A DNA stretch of 5,893 bases, from the NCBI GenBank assembly GCA_031273405.1, contig JAISRW010000086.1, positions 1-5,893 of the forward strand. Reading direction: 5' to 3'. The first letter of the stretch is position 1; each line of letters opens with the position of its first letter. Positions 1 through 5,185 of this stretch are shown here, in pieces. This stretch comes from Treponema sp. Its GTDB lineage: Bacteria > Spirochaetota > Spirochaetia > Treponematales > Breznakiellaceae. A program made the translations under genes and the position numbers. The notes beneath the pieces are model-generated. The model saw only the letters and a program-made list of their open reading frames with translations. It was not told where the DNA came from and ran no database searches.

Positions 1-234
1 AAGGGCTATAAATACAACGGGAAGGATTTTGACGGCCCCCGTATTCTGTCCATGCACGACGGCAGCTTTGACTGGGGCGCCCATCACCCCCACCCGGCCG
101 TTACGCGGGACGGAAAACACGTGGTCTATAACAGCACCGCCGCCGGTTATTGCAACATCTATATGACCGCCATACCGGAGGATTTCTACGCCCTTCCCCC
201 ATTGGAAGCGGGGGAGCCTAAAAAGGCGGAATAA
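1..234 (+). CDS. Oligogalacturonate lyase-like beta-propeller protein, C-terminal end (5' truncated)
   Basis: The reading frame is open from base 1 and ends at TAA 232-234, leaving about 77 C-terminal residues. The visible part reads RILSMHDGSFDW, then HHPHPAVTRDGKHVVYNST, then GYCNIYMTAIP. The order (His-bearing strand, HPHP, D-G-K-x-V-x-Y-x-S, then an N-I-Y strand ending in Ile-Pro) is how the last blades of oligogalacturonate lyases and related TolB/WD40-like propellers end. Family members cleave unsaturated oligogalacturonides from pectin by beta-elimination, usually in the cytoplasm. The HPHP segment is a typical conserved patch of that family. The tail after about residue 60 is proline- and lysine-rich and probably unstructured. 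The start, any signal peptide and most catalytic residues lie outside the window, so substrate and location are inferred. Another PD40/TolB-type propeller protein is the main alternative. No T-rich intrinsic terminator follows the stop. Confidence 0.62.
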   Translation, partial: KGYKYNGKDFDGPRILSMHDGSFDWGAHHPHPAVTRDGKHVVYNSTAAGYCNIYMTAIPEDFYALPPLEAGEPKKAE

Positions 235-294
235 AAATCCCCGCGGCAAGCCCTCAACTCGACCCATAACGCTATGACCGATTACAGAGGCTTT

Positions 295-351
295 CCCCGT
301 CGTTCGGGCCGTGGCCCCAACCGTCCGGGCTTTAGCCCCGGTCGTTCGGGG
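295..351. repeat. GC-rich hairpin cluster between convergent genes
   Basis: The 235-376 gap between the convergent genes contains two near-copies of one hairpin motif: CCCCGTCGTTCGGG (295-308) and CCCCGGTCGTTCGGGG (336-351). Each folds as C-rich/G-rich arms around a TCGTT-type loop. Between them lie GGGCCGTGGCCC (306-317) and GGGC-TTTA-GCCC (327-338), both self-complementary. The position suits a bidirectional transcription end for the propeller gene and the minus-strand pseudouridine synthase. No clear run of T follows on either strand, so it does not meet the usual intrinsic terminator pattern. No gene is supported in this gap. Confidence 0.45.
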
Positions 352-376
352 TTTATGCGCGAAGCACAACAGGCTG

Positions 377-1048
377 CTAGGGGGAAGGAGAAACATAGGG
401 GGCAAAATATTCGGGCAGCGGGGCCCGGAGATCGAGCCCCTGGGGAAAAAAAGGAGGAAAAGGCGGAACAGCCAGCCTGGAGGCGTGGAGCAAAAGTTTT
501 TTAAGCCCCCGTTCCCTGCGCAGCGTGCGGTTAAGGGAAAAGTCGCCGTATTTGTCGTCCCCCAGGACAGGGTGGCCTATGTGCAAAAGGTGGCGGCGGA
601 TCTGGTGCATGCGGCCGGTTTCCAGTTCCAACTCCAGCAGGGAAAATTCCCCCCTCGTCTCCAGCAGGCGGTAGGAGGTTCGGGCTTCCCGCCTGCGGCC
701 CCGTATATCAAGGCCCGCCCTGATTACGCCCTCGGGAGGCTCGGGGGAACCGGCGCAGACCGCCAGGTACTGCTTTGCGATCCCGGCCTTTTCTGTTCCC
801 GCTTTTTTTTGCCCCCCCGCGAAGAGGGACGAAAAGGCGGCGGCGGCATCCCTGGTTTTCGCCGTCAGAATCAGCCCGGAAGTGTCCTTGTCCAGCCGGT
901 GCACCAGGAAGGGCCGGTTTTTAAACTCCCCGGCAAGGATTGAATCCAGAGAGATCCCCACCCGTTCCCCTCCCTGAACCGGCAGACCCGCGGGCTTAAC
1001 AAAGACCATCGCATATTCGTTTTCATATACAAGCTTAATGTGCTTCAT
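377..1048 (-). CDS. RluA-family pseudouridine synthase
   Basis: A 223-residue enzyme expected to isomerise uridine to pseudouridine in rRNA or tRNA, in the cytoplasm. Family motifs appear in order: KPAGLPVQGG (18-27); the catalytic HRLDKDTSG (50-58, nucleophile Asp53); AKQYLAVCAG (91-100); and GRMHQIRRHLLHIGHPVLGDDKYG (145-168), the RluA/C/D signature. There is no N-terminal S4 RNA-binding domain, so it is a single-domain form, and its target nucleotide cannot be told from sequence. The frame stays open upstream to an ATG at 1105, but the family fold begins at MKHIKLVYENEYAMVFVKPAG, so the ATG at 1048 is preferred. Upstream, TATACT on the minus strand (1064-1059) could be a -10, with only a weak SD. 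The coding strand carries G7 then A8 (818-812 and 810-803) between the catalytic and AKQYL motifs. The gene is divergent from the transglutaminase-like gene and convergent with the propeller gene. Confidence 0.9.
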   Translation of the reverse strand: MKHIKLVYENEYAMVFVKPAGLPVQGGERVGISLDSILAGEFKNRPFLVHRLDKDTSGLILTAKTRDAAAAFSSLFAGGQKKAGTEKAGIAKQYLAVCAGSPEPPEGVIRAGLDIRGRRREARTSYRLLETRGEFSLLELELETGRMHQIRRHLLHIGHPVLGDDKYGDFSLNRTLRRERGLKKLLLHASRLAVPPFPPFFPQGLDLRAPLPEYFAPYVSPSP

Positions 1049-1067
1049 AATATACCCAAGTATACCG

Positions 1068-1097
1068 TTGCCAAGTACCGGCATTACGAGTGATAAT
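1068..1097 (+). promoter_or_regulatory. Sigma-70-like promoter TTGCCA-N18-GATAAT
   Basis: TTGCCA (1068-1073) and GATAAT (1092-1097) each differ from consensus at one base and are 18 bases apart. The -10 ends six bases before the ATG at 1104, so transcription would start at or very near the start codon. No Shine-Dalgarno sequence is obvious. The mRNA may therefore be leaderless. The prediction is by eye only. Confidence 0.5.
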
Positions 1098-1103
1098 GAT
1101 AGC

Positions 1104-2270
1104 ATGAAAATAAAAAAAATTCTGCCCTGGATCTTCCTCGTGATACCTGTTATCGCCGCCGCCTCGCCTCTTTTTTCCCCTGCCTGGGGTTTCAGGCTGG
1201 ATCCTCCCGAAAATTATCGGTACGCAGGAGGAGACGGGAAAGACAGGTTCTCGTTCAACAGCGCCGAAGGGGCTTCTCTTGATGTGGCGGTTTATCCCGC
1301 TCCGGGCGGGAACGCCCCCTACGGGTCGGTGGAAGCGTTGGCCCGGGATGTACGGCGCCGTTTGGGCGGCAAGGGAGCGATAAGCTTTTTTGAATACCGG
1401 CGCAAGAAGGCCGCTGTTCTGGAACTGGTCTTTTCAAAGTCCGGCGGTCCCACAAGCGGCTTCTCCGGCTGGGGCCTTTGCGTTGAGCTGGGCCGGCCCT
1501 CCGAAACCGGCCGGGACGCCGGGCGTCCCCTGCTTCTGGCTTTGGCCTACGGGCCTGAGGGAAAAGAAGAGCTCGCGGGCCTTTATCTTTCGGCCCTGGA
1601 TTCCATTGTCCCCGAAGAAGGGGACAGACGCTATCCGGGGCCGATAACCGAATTCGGCTATCCCAGGCAAAACCGCCGCCTCATGCCCCTGGCCTCCCTG
1701 GATGCGGAAGCGTGGTTCTACGAGGAGGACGCCGAGGCTTCCCAAGCTCTGGTGGACAGGGAATTCGGGGTGTTGAAATTGTCGCCCCCCGGTCCCAGCC
1801 TGGAGGAGGCCAGGAAACGCTTCTACCGGGCAATCTACCGGGACGCCTTCGACCGCCTGGCAGACGCCGCCTTTGTGGTGGAACGGAAGCTCAATGTGCC
1901 TCCCCTGGAAAACAGGGATCTGGCGGAACAGGCCCTGCGGTGGGTCCAGGGCTTTGAGTACCAGCGGGATCTCATGGGGAGCGATTTCGTAAACCTGGTA
2001 AGCGCCGTCCGGGAAGGCCGGGGCGACTGCGACAGCAGGGCCATGCTCTGGACGCTGATACTGAATCAGGCGAACATCCCCGCGGCGATTATGATCTCGG
2101 CGGAACTCGGCCACGCCATGGCCCTGGCGGAACTCCCCGGCACGGGCGCCCGTTTTGAAACCTCCGGAAAAAAATGGCTCGTGGCGGAAACGACCGCAAA
2201 GGTTGCCCTGGGGCTTATCGCCCAGGACTATAGCGAGATAAGCAAATGGACAGGAATCCTCTTTGAGTGA
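1104..2270 (+). CDS. Exported transglutaminase-like (cysteine protease fold) protein
   Basis: The protein has 388 residues. MKIKK followed by a hydrophobic stretch to about residue 21 (IAAAS) looks like a Sec signal peptide without a lipobox cysteine, so it is probably periplasmic. Residues 30-170 form an unrecognised N-terminal domain. The C-terminal part has a transglutaminase-like core: an upstream helix (LAEQALRWVQGFEYQRD), then GDCDSRAMLW with candidate nucleophile Cys309, GHAMAL with His337, and KKWLVAETTA with Glu362 where many relatives have Asp. This family includes amide-cleaving and cross-linking enzymes; the substrate here is unknown, with cell-wall or surface protein turnover possible. 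The start is placed at 1104 because an earlier in-frame ATG at 1038 would lie inside the divergent pseudouridine synthase gene and would bury the signal peptide. The stop is followed at once by the G-run array. Confidence 0.75.
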   Translation: MKIKKILPWIFLVIPVIAAASPLFSPAWGFRLDPPENYRYAGGDGKDRFSFNSAEGASLDVAVYPAPGGNAPYGSVEALARDVRRRLGGKGAISFFEYRRKKAAVLELVFSKSGGPTSGFSGWGLCVELGRPSETGRDAGRPLLLALAYGPEGKEELAGLYLSALDSIVPEEGDRRYPGPITEFGYPRQNRRLMPLASLDAEAWFYEEDAEASQALVDREFGVLKLSPPGPSLEEARKRFYRAIYRDAFDRLADAAFVVERKLNVPPLENRDLAEQALRWVQGFEYQRDLMGSDFVNLVSAVREGRGDCDSRAMLWTLILNQANIPAAIMISAELGHAMALAELPGTGARFETSGKKWLVAETTAKVALGLIAQDYSEISKWTGILFE

Positions 2271-2340
2271 GGGGGCCGGGACAACGGGACGGCGTGGGGA
2301 TGCGGGATTGCGTGGGGTTGCGCGGGGTTGCGCGGGATTG
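2271..2340 (+). repeat. G-run array with 10-bp tandem units (potential G-quadruplex)
   Basis: Eight runs of three to five G lie on the plus strand (2271-2275, 2278-2280, 2286-2288, 2296-2299, 2304-2306, 2314-2317, 2324-2327, 2334-2336). The linkers are 2, 5, 7, 4, 7, 6 and 6 bases, all within the usual G-quadruplex limit. From 2301 the sequence is four 10-base units of consensus CGCGGGGTTG with few differences. The array fills most of the gap between the transglutaminase-like gene and xpt and runs directly into the proposed xpt -35. Quadruplex formation is a prediction from pattern only. Confidence 0.75.
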
Positions 2341-2366
2341 AATAAAAGTCCTGTCGGGGGTAGTAT
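2338..2366 (+). promoter_or_regulatory. Candidate xpt promoter TTGAAT-N17-TAGTAT
   Basis: TTGAAT (2338-2343) and TAGTAT (2361-2366) are 17 bases apart, each with four of six consensus bases. The -35 begins inside the last 10-base repeat unit. The -10 ends six bases before the xpt ATG, the same spacing as at 1104, which predicts a start at or next to the ATG. The only SD-like run, GGGGG at 2356-2360, is 12 bases from the ATG and within the promoter spacer. No purine riboswitch fold is visible. Confidence 0.4.
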
Positions 2367-2372
2367 CGCTTT

Positions 2373-2945
2373 ATGCAGCGCTTAAAAGACAAGATCCTCG
2401 CGGAAGGAAAGGTCCTCCCCAGCAACATACTGAATGTGGGGAATTTTCTCAACCAGCAGGTTGACATCAGGCTCTACGACGAAATCGGCAAGGAATTCAA
2501 GCGCCGTTTTGAGGGCGTCTATGTGAGCCGTATTCTGACGATAGAGGCTTCGGGTATCGGGATTGCCTGCATGACGGCTCATTACTTCAAGGTGCCGGTA
2601 GTTTTTGCCCGCAAATTCAGGGCCAAAAACGTGGCGGACGATCTTTACAGCGTCCAGGTAAGCTCTTTTACCCACGGCATTGACTATACGGTAACGGTGC
2701 CCAAAGTTTATATAACCGAAGGAGATTCGGTGCTGCTCATCGACGATTTCCTGGCAAACGGCTGCGCCATGGAAGGGCTGGTAAACCTGGTCCGTACCGC
2801 CGGGGCTGTCCTGGTCGGCGCCGGGGTAGTGATAGAAAAGGGTTTCCAGAACGGCGGCAAACGGCTGCGGGAACAAAACATACGCCTTGAATCCCTGGCG
2901 ATAATCGATCAAATGGACGAAAACGGAATCAGCTTTAGAGACTGA
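2373..2945 (+). CDS. xpt: Xanthine phosphoribosyltransferase
   Basis: The 190-residue enzyme transfers the phosphoribosyl group from PRPP to xanthine, giving XMP for guanine nucleotide salvage in the cytoplasm. It lines up along its whole length with Bacillus subtilis Xpt as I recall that sequence (about 194 residues). The start MQRLKDKILAEGKVL matches its N-terminus, which fixes the ATG. Further matches are FLNQQVD (25-31), TIEASGI (56-62), VPVVFARK (74-81) and the PRPP-binding loop VLLIDDFLANG (120-130, acidic pair Asp124-Asp125), then GVVIEKGFQ. The type I phosphoribosyltransferase fold is complete with no truncation. In Firmicutes xpt is often preceded by a guanine riboswitch; here there is none, only a G-run array and a possible leaderless promoter. 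The phospholipase-like gene starts nine bases after the stop, suggesting cotranscription. Adenine phosphoribosyltransferase is less likely given the Xpt-specific matches. Confidence 0.93.
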   Translation: MQRLKDKILAEGKVLPSNILNVGNFLNQQVDIRLYDEIGKEFKRRFEGVYVSRILTIEASGIGIACMTAHYFKVPVVFARKFRAKNVADDLYSVQVSSFTHGIDYTVTVPKVYITEGDSVLLIDDFLANGCAMEGLVNLVRTAGAVLVGAGVVIEKGFQNGGKRLREQNIRLESLAIIDQMDENGISFRD

Positions 2946-2954
2946 ACAAAAATC

Positions 2955-4073
2955 ATGCCCTCGCAGATCCTCCATACCCTGTTCGGGGAAGATGTGGTCG
3001 CCGGGATATACCGGCGCATTGCTCCCCGTTTCGGAATAGTGGCCGATAAGGCTCTGGAAAAAATCAGCCTCACCCACAAAAAGGCCTTTGCCCTGGGCTG
3101 CCAGGGGCCGGATATTTTTTACCACAGCCAGGAAAGTCGGCCCGTGGGGCTGGAGTACGGCGCCCTGCTGCACCGCCGGGGAGCGGGGATATTCACCGCC
3201 GGGCTTCTCAAGATGGGGCTCCCGGATCCCCCGCCGGACGAAGAGGACATACGCACGGGCCGCCGGGAAAAGGGGATCAACGCCCTGGGAGCCTATGCCC
3301 TGGGCTTCATGACCCATGCCGTTCTGGACAGGGCGGCCCATCCCTACATTGTCTACAAATCAGGCTGGGTTTCGCCCCGGAAGCCGGAGACCCTGCGCTA
3401 CGCCAAATCCCACGCCTTTTTTGAACGCGTCCTCGATGTGCTCATGCTGGAACGCTTACGGGGAGAGGCGGTCTCCGGCTGGAACCAGGAGGAGATCCTT
3501 GCTTCTGTCTGCGAGAACCCACCCCTGGGGCTCAAGGAACTCCTGGCCAAGGCCCTGGTTTTGGCGTTCCCGGAGCGGGCCGGAAAAGACGAAAAACTGA
3601 GCCGCCGCATAGAGAACACCTTTGCCGACTGCCGCCGTTTTTACCGCCTCACCGATCCCCGGCGGACTTCCCTTTCCGCGGACGGCCCGGGGAACGAAGA
3701 AAACCAGATAAGCGCCGGCTTCCTGGCCTATGTTTTCCCCGAAAAACTTTCCCCGGCCGTGGATTTTCTCAACCTCGAAAAAAAGCCCTGGTACTATCCC
3801 GCCGGAAAAACCGGGACCGCGGATCTCCGTTCCTTCCCGGAACTTTACGAAGAGGCCCTAAGAAGCGCCTCCGAATCCATCACCCCGGTGATTACCGAAT
3901 ACCTGGCCGCGGGGATCTTCCCCATTAAGGAAGCCGCCCGGGCCATAGGCAACGGAGGGCTTTCTATCGTTGACGAGGATGGAAAACCCTGCGCCCCTAC
4001 CCGTTCGGACCCCCTTCCCCTGGATCAGGTTCTGGAAGACCAGGCCCGGCTACGGGATCCGGCAGGGTATTAA
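2955..4073 (+). CDS. Zinc-dependent phospholipase C-like protein, no signal peptide
   Basis: The 372-residue protein has the N-terminal pattern of the zinc-dependent phospholipase C / S1-P1 nuclease fold. Likely metal ligands appear in order: His7 (ILHTLFG), Asp53 (LGCQGPDIFYH), His73 (GALLHRR), His121, Asp125 and His129 (GFMTHAVLDRAAHP), then His153 and Glu157 (SHAFFE). The two HxxxD/HxxxE pairs match the pairing of the trinuclear zinc site in Bacillus cereus phospholipase C. Unlike that secreted enzyme it has no signal peptide and no processed N-terminal Trp ligand, so it is probably cytoplasmic. The enzymatic substrate is unknown and phospholipid is only a family guess. Residues from about 200 to the end are a less recognisable, mostly helical extension. 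No SD is visible before the ATG; translation may be coupled to xpt. A cluster of hairpins and repeats follows the stop. Confidence 0.78.
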   Translation: MPSQILHTLFGEDVVAGIYRRIAPRFGIVADKALEKISLTHKKAFALGCQGPDIFYHSQESRPVGLEYGALLHRRGAGIFTAGLLKMGLPDPPPDEEDIRTGRREKGINALGAYALGFMTHAVLDRAAHPYIVYKSGWVSPRKPETLRYAKSHAFFERVLDVLMLERLRGEAVSGWNQEEILASVCENPPLGLKELLAKALVLAFPERAGKDEKLSRRIENTFADCRRFYRLTDPRRTSLSADGPGNEENQISAGFLAYVFPEKLSPAVDFLNLEKKPWYYPAGKTGTADLRSFPELYEEALRSASESITPVITEYLAAGIFPIKEAARAIGNGGLSIVDEDGKPCAPTRSDPLPLDQVLEDQARLRDPAGY

Positions 4074-4091
4074 ACCCCTTCGGCACGAATC

Positions 4092-4140
4092 AACAACCTC
4101 GGGGCAAGCTCGAACCTGCGGTTCGGCGAGGTATGTTGTT
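4092..4140. repeat. Imperfect stem-loop downstream of the phospholipase-like gene
   Basis: An inner hairpin CGAACC-TGC-GGTTCG (4111-4125) sits inside outer arms ACCTCG/CGAGGT (4096-4101 and 4127-4132). Further out, AACA-type bases face TGTT after a short bulge. It lies 19 bases after the upstream stop. No T tract follows, so termination is possible but not typical. Confidence 0.5.
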
Positions 4141-4160
4141 CTCACACGGTATTTTGACTC

Positions 4161-4208
4161 AGGGTACATACCCTTAGTTCCGCCGCAAGCGGCCAGGGTA
4201 TGTACCCT
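4161..4208. repeat. Perfect 14-bp inverted repeat with nested hairpin
   Basis: AGGGTACATACCCT (4161-4174) and AGGGTATGTACCCT (4195-4208) are exact reverse complements, 20 bases apart. Each arm is itself nearly palindromic (AGGGTA, two bases, TACCCT). The spacer holds a second hairpin, GCCG-CAAG-CGGC (4182-4193). The whole could form a long stem in RNA or a cruciform in DNA. Possible roles are a terminator without T tract, a REP-like element, or paired protein sites. Confidence 0.75.
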
Positions 4209-4302
4209 TCGCAACGAATCAATCATCGAGTTGTGGGTCAAGTTTAGCCTTCTGGTCCCCTCTGCGTACTCTGTGGTTTTCTTCTTTTCTTCCCCTGGGC
4301 TA

Positions 4303-4331
4303 TTGCATAAAATTTATAAATTTTGTATATT
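4303..4331 (+). promoter_or_regulatory. Candidate promoter of the amino acid transporter operon
   Basis: TTGCAT (4303-4308) and TATATT (4326-4331) are 17 bases apart. The -10 matches five of six consensus bases, the -35 three of six. It lies in the most AT-rich part of the window. A start near 4338 would give a leader of about 25 bases carrying the SD AGGAGG (4351-4356), six bases before the ATG at 4363. Confidence 0.5.
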
Positions 4332-4348
4332 TATACAGCATTTTGCAT
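4304..4348. promoter_or_regulatory. Candidate operator: ArgR-box-like palindrome and phased TGYAT sites
   Basis: TGTATATTTATACA (4324-4337) fits the general ArgR/AhrC box pattern TGNATNNNNATNCA exactly and covers the proposed -10. TGCAT half-sites lie exactly 20 bases on either side (4304-4308 and 4344-4348), about two helical turns apart on one DNA face. A 16-base perfect palindrome AAAATTTATAAATTTT (4309-4324) joins the first two sites. This would suit repression of an amino acid importer. That ArgR itself binds is inference: AT-rich DNA gives such matches by chance more often, and no regulator gene is visible. Confidence 0.4.
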
Positions 4349-4362
4349 AAAGGAGGCTTCCC

Positions 4363-5085
4363 ATGATCCGGTTAAACGGGGTTTGTAAATCCTTTGGAAA
4401 TCTTCAGGCCCTGAAGGATATTTATCTCCATGTCCGGGAAGGGGAGAAGGTCACCATCATCGGCCCGTCGGGATCAGGGAAGAGCACCCTGATCCGCTGC
4501 ATCAACGCCCTGGAACAGCCCACCGAGGGGGAGGTTTACCTCAACGGCCAGCAGATCCTCCACAGTAACCGGGTTCACTTGGTACGGGCCTACTGTTCCA
4601 TGGTTTTTCAGCAGTTTAACCTCTACCCCCACATGACGGTGCTTCAGAATATCACCCTGGCGCCTGTCAAACTCCAGAAAAAGACCAAGGCCGAGGCGGA
4701 GGAGATAGCCTACCATTTTCTGGATGTGGTGGGCCTCCGGGAAAAGGCCGCGGTTTACCCCTCGACCCTTTCGGGCGGCCAGCAGCAGCGTATCGCCATA
4801 GCCAGGGCCCTGGCCACCAGGCAAAAGATCATCCTCTTTGACGAGCCCACCAGCGCCTTGGACCCGGAAATGGTTCAGGAGGTTCTGGACGTGATGATAC
4901 GGCTGTCCACGGAATCCATCACCATGGTGGTGGTGACCCACGAGATGGGTTTTGCCCGCCAGGTTGCCGACCGGGTGATTTTTATGGATAATGGGATGCT
5001 GGTGGAAGAAGCGCCGCCGGAGGATTTTTTTGAACATCCCAAGAACGAACGGACCGTGGCTTTTTTGAGCAAAATTTTGCGGTAA
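4363..5085 (+). CDS. glnQ: Polar amino acid ABC transporter ATP-binding protein (GlnQ/HisP/PEB1C type)
   Basis: The 240-residue protein is the usual length for this family. It is the cytoplasmic ATPase that powers import of polar amino acids across the inner membrane. All nucleotide-binding motifs are present: Walker [10 protein letters not shown] (34-42), Q-loop [12 protein letters not shown] (81-92), ABC signature LSGGQQQR (136-143), Walker B IILFDEP (156-162, catalytic Glu161), D-loop SALD (164-167) and switch His193 in VVTHEMGF. The start is fixed by a perfect AGGAGG (4351-4356) six bases before the ATG. The gene precedes a PEB1-like binding protein, so acidic amino acids or glutamine are the likely cargo; the ATPase sequence alone does not show this. 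The symbol is at orthologue-group level only. The final codons contain a 12-base palindrome GCAAAATTTTGC (5069-5080), and three stem-loops follow the stop. Confidence 0.94.
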   Translation: MIRLNGVCKSFGNLQALKDIYLHVREGEKVTIIGPSGSGKSTLIRCINALEQPTEGEVYLNGQQILHSNRVHLVRAYCSMVFQQFNLYPHMTVLQNITLAPVKLQKKTKAEAEEIAYHFLDVVGLREKAAVYPSTLSGGQQQRIAIARALATRQKIILFDEPTSALDPEMVQEVLDVMIRLSTESITMVVVTHEMGFARQVADRVIFMDNGMLVEEAPPEDFFEHPKNERTVAFLSKILR

Positions 5086-5087
5086 TT

Positions 5088-5140
5088 GATCCGGCGCCAA
5101 AATCGGTTATTGCGGACCGTTGGTCCGATGGCGCCGGATC
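5088..5140 (+). repeat. Intercistronic stem-loop 1 (12-bp perfect outer arms)
   Basis: GATCCGGCGCCA (5088-5099) and TGGCGCCGGATC (5129-5140) are exact reverse complements. Inside is a second hairpin CGGACC-GTT-GGTCCG (5113-5127). The structure begins two bases after the ATPase stop. No T tract follows, so it is more likely an mRNA 3'-end stabiliser or partial transcription block than a full terminator. Confidence 0.75.
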
Positions 5141-5142
5141 TC

Positions 5143-5170
5143 GCAGAAAACGCGCCAGCGCATTTTCTGC
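5143..5170 (+). repeat. Intercistronic stem-loop 2
   Basis: GCAGAAAA (5143-5150) pairs with TTTTCTGC (5163-5170). After one C-A mismatch, GCG pairs with CGC around a CCAG loop. It starts two bases after stem-loop 1, so the two would stack in tandem on the transcript. Confidence 0.65.
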
Positions 5171-5185
5171 ATTAAATTCAGGGGT

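Larger units (their letters stand above)
4076..4222. repeat. Direct repeat pair bounding a hairpin-rich segment
   Basis: CCCTTCGGCACGAATCAA (4076-4093) recurs as CCCTTCGCAACGAATCAA (4205-4222), identical at 16 of 18 bases. The 129-base offset brackets two stem-loops. The first copy begins three bases after the phospholipase-like stop codon. The arrangement resembles a small intergenic repeat element or a local duplication; no coding sequence is supported in it. Whether it recurs elsewhere in the genome cannot be seen here. Confidence 0.6.

Noticed and set aside
274..504. Small basic Arg/Gly-rich open frame on the plus strand
   Set aside because: It has no SD, its composition simply reflects GC-rich hairpin DNA, and its second half is antisense to the well-supported pseudouridine synthase gene.
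311..943. 210-residue plus-strand open frame opposite the pseudouridine synthase
   Set aside because: Shadow frame of a clearly conserved minus-strand gene; it shows no domain or start signal.
1434..2114. 226-residue minus-strand open frame opposite the transglutaminase-like gene
   Set aside because: Antisense shadow with no recognisable motif; the sense strand has the signal peptide and catalytic Cys/His.
2301..2340. CRISPR array
   Set aside because: Units are 10 bases with no spacers and no cas genes nearby; it is a simple tandem repeat.
2271..2372. Purine riboswitch upstream of xpt
   Set aside because: The gap is G-rich and repetitive and lacks the conserved junction and loop bases of the purine aptamer.
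2382..3341. 319-residue minus-strand open frame opposite xpt and the phospholipase-like gene
   Set aside because: Both sense genes are firmly recognised; the long antisense frame is explained by GC-rich third codon positions and shows no family motifs.
4074..4140. Possible tRNA-like element on the minus strand because of a GGTTCGA-like string
   Set aside because: The bases flanking the apparent T-loop do not pair as a T-arm and no acceptor, D or anticodon arms can be drawn; the signal comes from a simple hairpin.
3970..4350. Plus-strand open frame running through the 4074-4362 gap
   Set aside because: It begins inside the phospholipase-like gene, runs through hairpins and the promoter, and its translation looks random.
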